Made by a program: the position numbers and the translations under genes. From a virus: 64,000 bases of DNA. Under the pieces are notes generated by a model that was given only the letters and a program-made list of their open reading frames with translations, had not been told where the DNA came from and did not search any database. The DNA lies in IMG/VR virus record IMGVR_UViG_3300022200_000039, positions 1 through 64,000 of that record. One strand, written 5' to 3'. Position 1 is the first letter of the stretch; each line of letters starts with the position of its first letter. Below are positions 1-8,691 of the stretch, piece by piece.

Positions 1-2443
1 TTACTTCTTTGTTTTCTTCATAATAAGAAATTCGCTTTTCGATTTCTATCAACTCACTTTCAAATCTAGCTACACTTGTTTTGTTGCGCTCTCTTTCTAA
101 CTTGGCTGTAGAAATCTCAGCCTGCAAACTACGAGTAAGATTTACAATATTTTCGTATTGTTCAATTCGTTTGTTAATTGTACCAAGATCGTAGTTTGCA
201 AATCTTAAGTTTGTTTGTTGTAATTCAGATTCAACAGAACCAGAAGACGCAACAGCAACGTGAGCATCTTTAATAAATCTACAAGTAGGAAAAGAATTAC
301 CACAAGGTATGCTGTTTAATAGTTTTTTCTTTTTATCGATATCTTGCAAATCACTCATTAAAGAATTTATTTTATCTTTTAATTTATTTGCTTCTTCTTT
401 TTCGACGTGGATCGAGCTAATGTCGATCATCGAAACTAAAGCATTTGCTTTGGCTAGCTTTTCTTCTTTAAGTCCAATAGCACTTGACGCTTCTGTAATC
501 TTTTCATTTACGCAAGACAAAAGGTATTTTGTTTCATTTTGCTTATTGACAAGTTGGGCAACATCGATAAAATCTGTTGGAGCAGATGCTATTTGATTTT
601 TTAAATTGTTCAACTTTTCGTTAAGAACAGAAATTTTAATTTTCAACTCTTCGCACTTTGATTGATTTACCTCAGAGTCTTGCTTTGCCTTAGCTAACCT
701 TTCTTCTGTTTCAGAAATCTCAACATCAAAATCTCTATCAGAGCATTTGTTAAGAAGAACTTTTGTATCACGCGAATCTTCTTTTGCTAATTTGAACTTT
801 TGATCAAAAAACTCAAGATCCAAAAACTTTGCAATAATCTCTTTGCGCTTTGTTGAACCTTCATCGACAAAAGAAAATGCGCCGTGCTGAGAGGCAAGAG
901 AAGACATAGAAAAATCTTCTATGGTGCCAAAGTGCTTGCGAATATTTGCGTCGGTTTGAGCCCGCGTGGTGCCGTTGAGAGAGGTAGTTTCTCCTGTGGT
1001 CTTGTCGTGCTCTTCAAAGTTTAGCTCAGTCTTTGCTTCTGTTATTTCTTCTTTCTTAACGCGACGAGTGTACTTAACAGATTGTCTGGTAATATAATAA
1101 ACTTTATCTCCGATCTCAATCTCTAGTTCTCCGCGCCCATAGTCTCTATTTTGATTAATAACATTTAAATTCTTGCGCTCATTTTTCGAAGTCGTGTTGA
1201 AAAGTGTATAAAGCGCTGCGTCAATAACAGAACTTTTGCCACTAAAGTTCTTGCCAAAAATTCCGATAATCCCAGAGAGACTGTCAAAATTAATGTTGTT
1301 ATCTTCTCCATAATTAAAAAGATTGTCCCATTTAAAGTTGTTGATTTTCCAGTTGACATTTCTTGAAACCTCTTCGTTGTCTTCTACAATTTTATTATAC
1401 TTACGATTTAGTTCGTAAATAGACTCAAGAGTATCTTCATCGATCTGATAATCCTTAAGGTACTCTGAAATAAGTTCTTCTTGTACGTTTATGTCGCGTA
1501 GGTTCTCGCAATACAAATCTCCAGCAATTTCTTCAACGGAACCACGAGAACCAGCAGCACGGTTGAGAAAAGTAACACTTTCAGGCTTGTATTTATGTTT
1601 TGCAACATCAAGCGCTTTACGCATAACGTCGAGAGGCAAATTATTTTCACTTACCAAACGCAAACGAGCGCCACTTGGGACGCTTGTTTTTCTTGGTATC
1701 TTGCCAGTTGGAGTTAGCGTAATAGTAAAAAATGGCTTTGGATTATTAAAAACAATATGATCAACATTCCAATCATTTTTAGATTTTATGTTCCAAAGCA
1801 ACAAGCCTTTATCGTTGCTCTCTCCGTGATTTTGCTGAACGGTAGAGCCAGCATACCAAACTCGTTTTGTTTTATCCAGCGCCTGACAACGATGAATGTC
1901 GCCAAGCATAGCAAAATCAAAATCGTTAAAAATAGATATATCGTCTTCGCCGTTTACCATTTCCCAATCAGCATCGGTTTTACAACCGCTGATAGAGCCA
2001 TGATAAAGCGCTATGTTGATTTTTGATGAATCTGTTGGTTGCGTCCAATTATCTCTATCAAAAACAGAAAGTACATTTAAACATAAATCATTATTTAAAT
2101 GTACTTCACCGGAGTTTTTAAGCAAATGAAGATGAGGAAGATTTAATGCCTCAACGATTGGAGTAATCGCATCTTGGCGGTTACTGTTCTTAAGATTGCC
2201 ATCGTGGTTACCAAGAATAATATAAGTTGGCGCAATTAAAGAAAGATTGCGAAAAAAATCAGAGCACATATCAACAAACTCAGGAGAAATTTGAGTTTTA
2301 GTATGTGCGATATCTCCACAGTGAACAATATAATCTACTTTATTTTCTCTAAGAGAATCGTAAATTTGTTCAAATATTTCTTTGTATTCTTGATGGTATT
2401 TTAAATTTTTAATATGAGTATCAGCAATATGAGCGATCTTCAT
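1..2443 (-). CDS. Fused SbcD-SbcC (gp47-gp46-like) recombination nuclease, C-terminus beyond window
   Basis: A single open frame of 814 codons runs from an ATG at 2443 to the window edge; I checked every codon and found no stop. The N-terminal part is a calcineurin-type phosphoesterase of the Mre11/SbcD/gp47 family, with D8 and H10 (ADTH), D44 (CGDIAH) and G78-N-H-D81, then a GDIH motif. Around residues 394-404 a Rad50/SbcC/gp46 Walker A follows (GIFGKNFSGKS), then a long heptad-rich coiled coil with a CX6C pair at about 714-721, where a zinc hook would sit. In T4 and in bacteria these are two subunits (gp47/gp46, SbcD/SbcC) that resect DNA ends for recombination. Here they form one polypeptide. 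The start overlaps the previous gene by 4 nt (ATGA), and both should be read from the promoter at 2721-2749. Walker B and signature motifs would lie outside the window. Confidence 0.93.
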   Translation of the reverse strand, partial: MKIAHIADTHIKNLKYHQEYKEIFEQIYDSLRENKVDYIVHCGDIAHTKTQISPEFVDMCSDFFRNLSLIAPTYIILGNHDGNLKNSNRQDAITPIVEALNLPHLHLLKNSGEVHLNNDLCLNVLSVFDRDNWTQPTDSSKINIALYHGSISGCKTDADWEMVNGEDDISIFNDFDFAMLGDIHRCQALDKTKRVWYAGSTVQQNHGESNDKGLLLWNIKSKNDWNVDHIVFNNPKPFFTITLTPTGKIPRKTSVPSGARLRLVSENNLPLDVMRKALDVAKHKYKPESVTFLNRAAGSRGSVEEIAGDLYCENLRDINVQEELISEYLKDYQIDEDTLESIYELNRKYNKIVEDNEEVSRNVNWKINNFKWDNLFNYGEDNNINFDSLSGIIGIFGKNFSGKSSVIDAALYTLFNTTSKNERKNLNVINQNRDYGRGELEIEIGDKVYYITRQSVKYTRRVKKEEITEAKTELNFEEHDKTTGETTSLNGTTRAQTDANIRKHFGTIEDFSMSSLASQHGAFSFVDEGSTKRKEIIAKFLDLEFFDQKFKLAKEDSRDTKVLLNKCSDRDFDVEISETEERLAKAKQDSEVNQSKCEELKIKISVLNEKLNNLKNQIASAPTDFIDVAQLVNKQNETKYLLSCVNEKITEASSAIGLKEEKLAKANALVSMIDISSIHVEKEEANKLKDKINSLMSDLQDIDKKKKLLNSIPCGNSFPTCRFIKDAHVAVASSGSVESELQQTNLRFANYDLGTINKRIEQYENIVNLTRSLQAEISTAKLERERNKTSVARFESELIEIEKRISYYEENKEV

Positions 2444-2703
2444 TCAGCACCCTGGACATTATCTCCGATAAGCTTCTGGTTTAAATAGTCAGCATTGTTT
2501 TCAACCAGCATCTCTACATAAGCATCATATGTTTCTTCTTCTATATCCTGTAGAGGGACCGAAATAACATTTGGCTTAACGCTTTCAATACGCGAACGCT
2601 CGTATACAATATCAAAAACTAATCCAGCAGCCGCATGTCCCATGAAAAAAGAGATAACAACAACAGCAAAATAAAACACTCTATCAAAAAGAAGACTTTT
2701 CAT
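2440..2703 (-). CDS. Small single-pass membrane protein, unknown function
   Basis: This 87-residue protein has one hydrophobic N-terminal helix (about residues 8-32) followed by an acidic soluble tail, so it is probably membrane-anchored. I recognise no family. The ATG is preceded by a good ribosome binding site (GGAGGTAAGAG) and, further upstream, by a sigma70-like promoter. Its stop codon overlaps the start of the SbcD-SbcC fusion gene, so translation of the two is probably coupled. It may tether or modulate something in the recombination operon, but that is guesswork from position alone. Confidence 0.7.
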   Translation of the reverse strand: MKSLLFDRVFYFAVVVISFFMGHAAAGLVFDIVYERSRIESVKPNVISVPLQDIEEETYDAYVEMLVENNADYLNQKLIGDNVQGAE

Positions 2704-2720
2704 CTCTTACCTCCATAAAT

Positions 2721-2749
2721 AATATAACTTATTATTGAGGCGATGTCAA
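2721..2749 (-). promoter_or_regulatory. Sigma70-like promoter for the small membrane protein and SbcD-SbcC genes
   Basis: On the minus strand a perfect -35 TTGACA (2749-2744) and a -10 TATATT (2726-2721) are separated by 17 bases. The start codon at 2703 lies a short distance downstream. It overlaps the 3' end of the preceding gene. The -10 context TTATATTATT is shared with the promoter at 54908-54936. Confidence 0.75.
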
Positions 2750-3949
2750 GGAGTCTATCTTTTGAATTCCTGCTCCGTAAAGGATTTTATTCAAAATTTT
2801 AAGCAGCTGTTCTTCGCTTTCAACACCATTAGCTATTAGTGTTGCTTCTGGCTGTCTTTGATAATCGGACACAACTTTATTTATACCATCTTCAACAATT
2901 TCTTGATATAAATTGTATGCAACTGACCATTCTAGAGCAATTACTTGTGCTTGAAGATCTTCATCGCCCCCAGGAAGGTCAGCATAGCGCATTTCAATAT
3001 CGCCGCTATTAGATGGCCATTTTCCAGTATCTCCGAATACAAAATCTCTTAGATCTGAAATATTTTTGACATCATTTTTCAAAATATTTTCAATAACCCA
3101 CTCCTTATACTGCTCTTTAGTGTCAAAAGAATTTGGCATAACAAGGTTATCTGGTATTTGATCGTAATCTATATATGCAATGCCGCCTGGAGCTTGTGTA
3201 GTGACATGCGCTCTTCTGTAATTTAACCGACCAGAGTCAACTAATTGATCAATATGATTCCATAGAACTTCTACAGTTTCATCATTTGTTAAGTCGTCAA
3301 AAGCTTCAGCATTTATATTTCCATAGAAATCGTAGGCTTGGACTTGTGAAAGGTCAGGTGGTCCATCAGAAACTGCAAACGTCATACGCGGCTTCGAATC
3401 AGTTGCCATCATTTCTATTGCACTTTCTGGATCATCGGCAATAACGTTTATGTGATTAAAAATATCAGTACCTTGAGATAATGCTGACGCCAGCAACCCA
3501 GCTATAATTGCTTTTGTACCTCTTGTTTCTCTTCCGATTCTGTCTTTGATTTTTTGTATCGTTGCTCTCGCAAGATTTTCTTTTGACTCACCAGTTTCTT
3601 CAGAGTCGATACGATCAGCGAGTTTGGAAAAAAATCTTTTGACCATGTTAACATCTGGTTGCTCTGATTCGGAAAGTGTATTTAAAAAGTCCACAAGTTC
3701 ATCTGCAATTTTAGATGATGGATCGGATGATGGACCACCTGATGGATCACCCATTCCATGCACTTCAACTACTTGTTCTTTATCTGGAACTTGAAGAACT
3801 TTCGGTGGAGAAGCTAATCTTAAAAATTCAGCAGTTTCTTTGGGAGATAATGTGTTGATTTCCGAAGAAAAAGAGCCGTTTTGTTCTTTCAAAAAAGCAT
3901 TCACTTCTTCTTTAATAATTTGTTTTAATCTTGTTTTTGTTATTAACAT
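2732..3949 (-). CDS. Unknown protein with amphipathic capsid-targeting-like N-terminus
   Basis: About 405 residues with no catalytic motif that I recognise. The N-terminus (LKQIIKEEVNAFLKE) is amphipathic and contains I-K-E and L-K-E sites. These fit the (L/I)-x-E cleavage pattern of T4-type prohead protease gp21 and resemble leaders that send internal proteins into the T4 prohead. A Gly/Ser/Pro-rich linker follows at about 70-85, then a mostly acidic mixed-structure body. Two ATGs (3955 and 3949) are possible. I chose 3949 because AAGGAG lies 7-8 nt before it and only 1 nt before the other. It directly follows the 176-residue gene, whose stop overlaps the first ATG, so the two are probably co-translated. 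An internal head protein or scaffold component is inferred, not shown. Confidence 0.75.
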   Translation of the reverse strand: MLITKTRLKQIIKEEVNAFLKEQNGSFSSEINTLSPKETAEFLRLASPPKVLQVPDKEQVVEVHGMGDPSGGPSSDPSSKIADELVDFLNTLSESEQPDVNMVKRFFSKLADRIDSEETGESKENLARATIQKIKDRIGRETRGTKAIIAGLLASALSQGTDIFNHINVIADDPESAIEMMATDSKPRMTFAVSDGPPDLSQVQAYDFYGNINAEAFDDLTNDETVEVLWNHIDQLVDSGRLNYRRAHVTTQAPGGIAYIDYDQIPDNLVMPNSFDTKEQYKEWVIENILKNDVKNISDLRDFVFGDTGKWPSNSGDIEMRYADLPGGDEDLQAQVIALEWSVAYNLYQEIVEDGINKVVSDYQRQPEATLIANGVESEEQLLKILNKILYGAGIQKIDSLTSPQ

Positions 3950-3951
3950 TT

Positions 3952-4482
3952 TCATGCTCCTTGCAAATATTTATCTTCTATAAGTTTTTTTAAGTAATAC
4001 CGAACCCATACATTTTCAAAAGTGTTGATAGTTGGATCAAAAAAATCTTTTAGAGGATATGTGTCATCCTCGTTTGTACCATCTGGGTGAACAAAAGAAC
4101 CGTTCATGGGCGCCGAGAGCGATTCAATAAGCGATAAATATGCAGGAATAAAACTTTCTATATCTTCTTTTGTTTGTATTTCTGATGCTTTTTTGCGAAG
4201 TTCTTTTATTTGTTTTATTTTTTCAGGCGTTTCATCACGAAATACATTTCCCCAATCAGGGTCTTCATCTGTGGTCAACAATTCAAAAAAAGATCGCTTT
4301 AAGTCTTTAACGGCAAGATTTTCTGCTTCGGCGTAAATGTCTTCAATGGCTAAAGGCGCAAGTTCGTATCCTTGCTCTACAGTATCTGGATCATCATTTG
4401 TTATTAGTTTATAAACTTGTTGTGCGTATGGATCGGCAGCTTCTTTTAAAAACTTGCGCCAATTTTCAAATAGTAATTTCAT
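3952..4482 (-). CDS. Unknown protein with FENW-type capsid-targeting-like leader
   Basis: A 176-residue acidic protein that starts MKLLFENWRKFLKEAAD. The first 14 residues match those of the otherwise unrelated gene at 58327-58896 (K-L-F-E-N-W-x-K-aromatic-L-x-E, with E at position 14 in both). They resemble the T4 capsid-targeting sequence (MKTYQEFIAE) in length, in the MK start and in ending with an L-x-E site for a gp21-like protease. The remainder looks helical and matches no family I know. The ATG has AAAGGGA as ribosome binding site, and the stop overlaps the next gene. It is most plausibly an internal head protein removed from its leader on maturation. That role is inference. Confidence 0.75.
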   Translation of the reverse strand: MKLLFENWRKFLKEAADPYAQQVYKLITNDDPDTVEQGYELAPLAIEDIYAEAENLAVKDLKRSFFELLTTDEDPDWGNVFRDETPEKIKQIKELRKKASEIQTKEDIESFIPAYLSLIESLSAPMNGSFVHPDGTNEDDTYPLKDFFDPTINTFENVWVRYYLKKLIEDKYLQGA

Positions 4483-4493
4483 TTATAGTCCCT

Positions 4494-5429
4494 TTATATT
4501 GCTAATAACAAGTTTCTCAATAAATAGTCGTCATTATCAATAAAAGTAGCTTGTTTTTTACGTTGGTTAAAAACCTCTCTTGGCATCTCACCAACGTCTT
4601 CATAGCCTGTAGTATCTATTTTATATAGTTCAATATCATATTGAAGAAGCGTCTTAATAATCTTTTGCTCTTTTTTGCTTGCATCAGCATCGAGCGCCAG
4701 ATAGACGGGCGTGTCGTTAAGAACGATCTTTCGTACAAGTTTGGAGTTTGCTTGGATTGTTGAACCCAATAAAGGTATAGCGTTTCCTGCGATAATAGCA
4801 TCAAATACTCCTTCGGTTATTGTTAGGTCTTTGTTCCAGTTTACATATAGTTCATTAAAAATAATGTTTTTAGATGCTCTTGGGTTTTTATATCGATAAG
4901 AAGAGTTATTGTAAGTTCTACCAACAAAATAGTTAATATCCCCATCATTATCAAATGACGGAATAATAATTCTTTTGTAGTATTCTCCAGTATTGCAATA
5001 GCCAATCTTCCAGCGCAAAATATCTGCATCCGATACACCACGCTTGCGAAGATAATTGTACGCCGGATAAGCAACTGTAGGCAGTTTTTTACTAGCTAAT
5101 GTGTCGAACTCTGGTGGTAACATTAGCTTTTGTTTTACTTCCGGCTCTGGCTCGCTAAACAAATCCGAAAAGCGATCAAGATCTATACGATTAGTAATTT
5201 GATCCCATTTCTGTAGTAAAGTAAATGAGCCAAATCTACGTATAATACGACGGATGTTACGACCACGGTAATCGCAAATCCAGCATTTAAAAAAGTTTTT
5301 GTCTATATTGATAGACAGTTTATTTTTATGGTGGTTGCACACCGGGCATCCAAAAAGATATTCCGCTCCGTTCTGCTGATAATATCCTAATGTTTGGTGC
5401 AGTATGCTGATAGCTTCTGTTTTATTCAC
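4494..5429 (-). CDS. DNA primase with zinc finger and TOPRIM domain
   Basis: This 311-residue protein has the layout of a small DnaG/gp61-type primase, which makes RNA primers for lagging-strand synthesis. The N-terminal zinc-binding domain carries C28/C31 (CPVC) and C49/C52 (CWIC). A TOPRIM core follows, with the acidic motif ITEGVFDA and the second motif LALDADASKKE. Its length is close to T4 gp61 (about 340). The first in-frame codon is GTG; there is no in-frame ATG before the zinc finger and no clear SD sequence. A weak sigma70-like promoter would place transcription start almost on this GTG, so the message could be leaderless. It sits with RuvC-like and SbcCD-like genes, forming a replication and recombination block. 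Confidence 0.9.
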   Translation of the reverse strand: MNKTEAISILHQTLGYYQQNGAEYLFGCPVCNHHKNKLSINIDKNFFKCWICDYRGRNIRRIIRRFGSFTLLQKWDQITNRIDLDRFSDLFSEPEPEVKQKLMLPPEFDTLASKKLPTVAYPAYNYLRKRGVSDADILRWKIGYCNTGEYYKRIIIPSFDNDGDINYFVGRTYNNSSYRYKNPRASKNIIFNELYVNWNKDLTITEGVFDAIIAGNAIPLLGSTIQANSKLVRKIVLNDTPVYLALDADASKKEQKIIKTLLQYDIELYKIDTTGYEDVGEMPREVFNQRKKQATFIDNDDYLLRNLLLAI

Positions 5430-5435
5430 AAATAC

Positions 5436-5464
5436 AAGATAACATGACGTAAGCTATTAATCAA
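5436..5464 (-). promoter_or_regulatory. Weak sigma70-like promoter before the primase
   Basis: On the minus strand TTGATT (5464-5459) and TATCTT (5441-5436) are 17 bases apart. The -10 element ends only 6 nt before the primase GTG codon, so a transcript from it would have essentially no leader. Each hexamer matches the consensus imperfectly, hence the modest confidence. Confidence 0.35.
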
Positions 5465-5894
5465 CCCTCTTTTGCAAAGTTCCAGACAGTAAATCCATTA
5501 TTGGTAAGACAACCCCCCAACTTTTATTTTGGTTTCTCATGTGGTGATTCCAGTGCCACCAAAAAACTTTTTTAGCTACTGCTGGATATCTATGGACAAA
5601 GTTGTGAATTAAAATAAATAAAACACCGTAAGTAACAAGAGCAGAATAAAAGAAAGGACTGAAAAAAGCAATTGGCAGATGAGCAAGCAAAATAAATGGT
5701 ATACCAATCATTTCGACTTTTGATATTTTAGAATCAAAAAAATCGTTATGTCTTGCAGTCAAGTGGTGCTCTCGCAAGTGAAATGAAAATAATGAATCTT
5801 TCTTTTTGCCAAATTCGTGAAATAAATAACGATGAACTGCATACTCAAATGTGTTAGCATACAAGATGCCAAGAGCAAAAAGAACTATTTCCAT
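5457..5894 (-). CDS. Fatty acid hydroxylase/sterol desaturase-family membrane protein
   Basis: This 145-residue integral membrane protein has the histidine clusters of the di-iron FA_hydroxylase superfamily: HRYLFH near residue 21, HLREHH near 39 followed by another His, HNFVH near 97, and HWNHH near 113, ending in the family-typical segment WGVVLPIMDLLSGT. Hydrophobic segments lie between the clusters. Members hydroxylate fatty acyl chains, sterols or carotenoids at the membrane. It is short, like bacterial CrtZ-type or minimal hydroxylases. A strong AGGAGA lies before the ATG. The phage also encodes an Mpo1-like protein (49142-49444), an enzyme that in yeast acts on 2-hydroxy fatty acids, which hints that the substrate is an acyl chain. 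Lying among replication genes, it is best read as an auxiliary metabolic gene. Confidence 0.82.
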   Translation of the reverse strand: MEIVLFALGILYANTFEYAVHRYLFHEFGKKKDSLFSFHLREHHLTARHNDFFDSKISKVEMIGIPFILLAHLPIAFFSPFFYSALVTYGVLFILIHNFVHRYPAVAKKVFWWHWNHHMRNQNKSWGVVLPIMDLLSGTLQKRVD

Positions 5895-5904
5895 TATTTA
5901 TCTC

Positions 5905-6420
5905 CTATTGTTTGGTTAGCTCGTACCCTGCCTTAGCAATTACGATTGCATCTGCTCTGTCAAATGATTCTGGTTTTGGATTACCAGATTTAGTGTATTC
6001 AACACTAAAAGACTCTTCTGTTTCTAAAAGATGCTCTAAAACAACTAATTTTGCTTTTTCGCCTTTTGGAACTTTAATGTCGCAAAGTTTCCGTGCTTGA
6101 CTCGCACCTATATATTCAGGCTGCATTTCAAAAATCTCATACACCATCCAAGATACGATACCGTTGAATCTTTGTAATGATGCCATTGTTTTTGCAGATG
6201 AGCCTCCAGAATTAAAAAATGTAAAAGGTTGCTCGATGTAGATTCTATCAAATTTATCATATTGTTCGTAAATGTCAAGAATTTTACTTTTTATATGAAT
6301 TGACTTAGCAAAAACATCTTTGTATTTACGCAGATCTATTGAGTCATAACTGATTAGCTTACCGTTATTTACAATCGCAAAACCAGTTATGCTTGTGCTT
6401 ATATCTATACCCAAAATCAT
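5905..6420 (-). CDS. RuvC-like Holliday junction resolvase
   Basis: A 171-residue RNase H-fold nuclease of the RuvC/poxvirus-A22 type. The first acidic residue is in ILGIDISTSITGFA (D5), the second in IYIEQP, and the last in FDRADAIVIA near the C-terminus, the spacing expected for the catalytic carboxylates. Such enzymes cut Holliday junctions or branched DNA before packaging; in T4 this job is done by the unrelated gp49. The start overlaps the end of the preceding structural gene by 4 nt, so it may also be expressed with late genes. The fold and active-site pattern are clear, but the exact substrate preference is not. Confidence 0.85.
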   Translation of the reverse strand: MILGIDISTSITGFAIVNNGKLISYDSIDLRKYKDVFAKSIHIKSKILDIYEQYDKFDRIYIEQPFTFFNSGGSSAKTMASLQRFNGIVSWMVYEIFEMQPEYIGASQARKLCDIKVPKGEKAKLVVLEHLLETEESFSVEYTKSGNPKPESFDRADAIVIAKAGYELTKQ

Positions 6421-7631
6421 ATATCTAACTTTAATTTAAATGTCAAGTCTTCGTCTTCTTTTTTGCGAACAGGATTAGACAAAGTTGCTACGCCAATAAG
6501 ATTTTGTTTGTCGTCGTAGATAGCTACGCGAGAAACATAAACTTGTCGCTCAAAAGAAGCGCTGTAATCAGTATAACTTGAAGACGCAAAATTGTATATT
6601 CTTCTTGAATTGTTTTCTAAATAAATCTGAGAAGAAGTTTGTTCGACTAAACTTTGATTATACTCGATGTAAGTTGGGTTATTGGAATAATTGACTTCTC
6701 CGCGTCTAGCATGCGCGAACATCGTCATAACTTGAATGTCGTTAGTGCCTTCGAAAGATAAGCGAGAAGAAGCAGTTAAATAAGAAGCACCAGCAGTAGA
6801 TGTGCTAACATTATCATGCGCTCCTGCTCCCCAATAAATCCAAGATGGATTTTTTGGTCCCGCGCCAGCTTCCAAAGAGATTGTCTGCGAACTTAATGCC
6901 CAAGAGCCAGTTAGCAATATAAATCCTTCGTTATATAAAACAACACCAGCTACTGAACCAGAGCCAGTAGAACCAACAGGACCAGTTTGTATTAACTCTC
7001 CATTTTGTTTTGTATCTTCTAATGTTCCAATTAGCGAGCCAGTAAAATACCAGTCTAACCTAACAGACCCTGGATTTATTTTCTGTCCGTAGAAAATAGA
7101 AGGAATCGATGTTAAATTTATAGTTTGGTTTGCTTTATCTCCATAAGAAGAAGAAACTTTATAATGCTCGCTGATAGCGCCATAAAAATTTAATCTATTC
7201 TTCAGAGCATAAAAATGCGGATAAACAGGGGTAGTTTGAAAAGTCAATCCTGTGTCTGGATTAGTAGCAGTATTTCTTTGCCCTGCTGTTGCCATGAACT
7301 CGCGAGTAATAGACGCAGATAAAGGATAGCTGCCAGAAATCACAGTGCCGTAAGCATCTGTTGCTTTTGAACCGCTTAAAGCAAATCCAGAACTTTGTTT
7401 ATAAGTAAAAGGATAAATAAATGGATTTGTCCCATCGGCGCGATCAGTATTAATTTCATGCAAACTAATGTGACCAGATGGAACATTATCCGCTTGGGCA
7501 CTAAACGCGCCAGACTGCGAAGGCTTATCGTTGTAGTAGATATTGCTATCAAAAATGAAGAACTCACTTTTTGGGTAAGTTCTCATTGTGTTTAGTATGA
7601 TGTCATTTTCACCAAACTTTTTAAGGGACAT
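6417..7631 (-). CDS. Virion structural protein, paralogue of the next upstream gene
   Basis: A 404-residue Ser/Thr/Gly/Tyr-rich protein with the composition of beta-rich tail or fibre proteins. Its C-terminus (IYDDKQNLIGVATLSNP, then charged residues and FKLKLDI) matches that of the 346-residue protein encoded just upstream (LYSSQNELLAVAKLSEP, RVRLDY). Both also share NPTY and S-S repeats and similar overall order, so they are tandem paralogues. The gene is at the distal end of the structural block and overlaps the RuvC-like gene. A tail or baseplate accessory role is inferred from context only. Confidence 0.75.
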   Translation of the reverse strand: MSLKKFGENDIILNTMRTYPKSEFFIFDSNIYYNDKPSQSGAFSAQADNVPSGHISLHEINTDRADGTNPFIYPFTYKQSSGFALSGSKATDAYGTVISGSYPLSASITREFMATAGQRNTATNPDTGLTFQTTPVYPHFYALKNRLNFYGAISEHYKVSSSYGDKANQTINLTSIPSIFYGQKINPGSVRLDWYFTGSLIGTLEDTKQNGELIQTGPVGSTGSGSVAGVVLYNEGFILLTGSWALSSQTISLEAGAGPKNPSWIYWGAGAHDNVSTSTAGASYLTASSRLSFEGTNDIQVMTMFAHARRGEVNYSNNPTYIEYNQSLVEQTSSQIYLENNSRRIYNFASSSYTDYSASFERQVYVSRVAIYDDKQNLIGVATLSNPVRKKEDEDLTFKLKLDI

Positions 7632-7632
7632 T

Positions 7633-8673
7633 TTAGTAGTCCAATCTAACTCGTAGTGTTATCTCGTTTGTTGGGTCTTTGCGTAGCGGTTCTGAAAGTT
7701 TAGCAACTGCTAGTAATTCGTTTTGAGAGCTATAAAGACCGATTGTTGTAATATAAGCAACTGGAGTATCAGTAGCAACGTTTTTAACTCTGATTGTGCT
7801 AGCCGATAAATAAGTTGGGTTTGACGAGTGGTTATATTTATTATGCGGAACGCGGCAGAAATAAATAGTTGAGTTGATTTCTGTTGTGTTGTTAAAGCTA
7901 ATGTTTTGAACTCTGTGGCGAAGGGCATCGCAAGCACCCGTAATTGAAGACGAAACAAAAACCTGAGCAACTGATTTGGTTCCTGCGGACTCTGATAAGA
8001 AATCTGTCATAACATCAAACGAAGATGTAGAAAGAACCGCAATACCTGCCTGATAAAAGACTAGTCCACGAACAACGTTATCAGAAGAATAAAGAAGACC
8101 ATAATCTCCACCAAACGTATTAGTAGTTCCACCAGTATCGGAAGCAGAAACATCGGTAAGGACTTTAGTGCCAGCAAAAGGAGTTGCCCAAGAACCAGTG
8201 CCCAATGTAATGCTAACGGAACCTTTCTTAATTTGATCTTTGGTAATTAAGCGAGAGAAGTTGAGGAAGAAAGATTCCTGCATCGCTCCAACTTCATCAA
8301 GTGCTAAATCAAGCTCAAATTTACGGACAGTGTTGGTCGAGCCAGTATAACCTAAAAGAACCTGAGAGAACTGGTTATACATGTTAATCTTTTTGGCTTC
8401 CAAAGTAACACCAGGAGATCCAGAAAGAGGAGAAGCTTCATCGTATCCAATAGAAATATCAAAAATGTGGTTTGCAGAAGAAGATAAATAAGGATAGTCA
8501 TAAACAGATTGGAACTGCCCATGAGTATAGTTTTTAATGTTATCTTCACTTGGGAATGTTCCATAAGTACCGCTAATAATCGTTCCTGTTAGTGGGATCG
8601 ACTCGTGAAGTAGCGTTCTTGTTGTCGTAACGTCTTGAGTGAGATCTAAGATCTCATAGTTTGTAACTGCCAT
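7633..8673 (-). CDS. Virion structural protein, paralogue of the downstream 404-residue protein
   Basis: This 346-residue protein is rich in Ser, Thr and small residues. It ends with the same C-terminal module as the 404-residue product encoded next (I-x-LY-SSQNELLAVAKLSEPLRK and a final RVRLDY). A GGAG ribosome binding site precedes the ATG. No catalytic motif is visible. The tandem arrangement suggests duplication of a tail or fibre subunit, with both copies retained in one transcript. Confidence 0.75.
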   Translation of the reverse strand: MAVTNYEILDLTQDVTTTRTLLHESIPLTGTIISGTYGTFPSEDNIKNYTHGQFQSVYDYPYLSSSANHIFDISIGYDEASPLSGSPGVTLEAKKINMYNQFSQVLLGYTGSTNTVRKFELDLALDEVGAMQESFFLNFSRLITKDQIKKGSVSITLGTGSWATPFAGTKVLTDVSASDTGGTTNTFGGDYGLLYSSDNVVRGLVFYQAGIAVLSTSSFDVMTDFLSESAGTKSVAQVFVSSSITGACDALRHRVQNISFNNTTEINSTIYFCRVPHNKYNHSSNPTYLSASTIRVKNVATDTPVAYITTIGLYSSQNELLAVAKLSEPLRKDPTNEITLRVRLDY

Positions 8674-8691
8674 TTATATTCTCCAATTCCT

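Noticed and set aside
309-596. Plus-strand reading frames inside the SbcD-SbcC gene (also at 1491-1760 and 1757-2026)
   Set aside because: They lie antisense to a long frame with clear domains and show no recognisable protein pattern.
4473-4493. TATAAATG at the start codons of several genes (4482, 8673, 54121) as late promoters
   Set aside because: The motif overlaps the ATG, so a transcript starting downstream would lack the start codon; these are AT-rich leaders.
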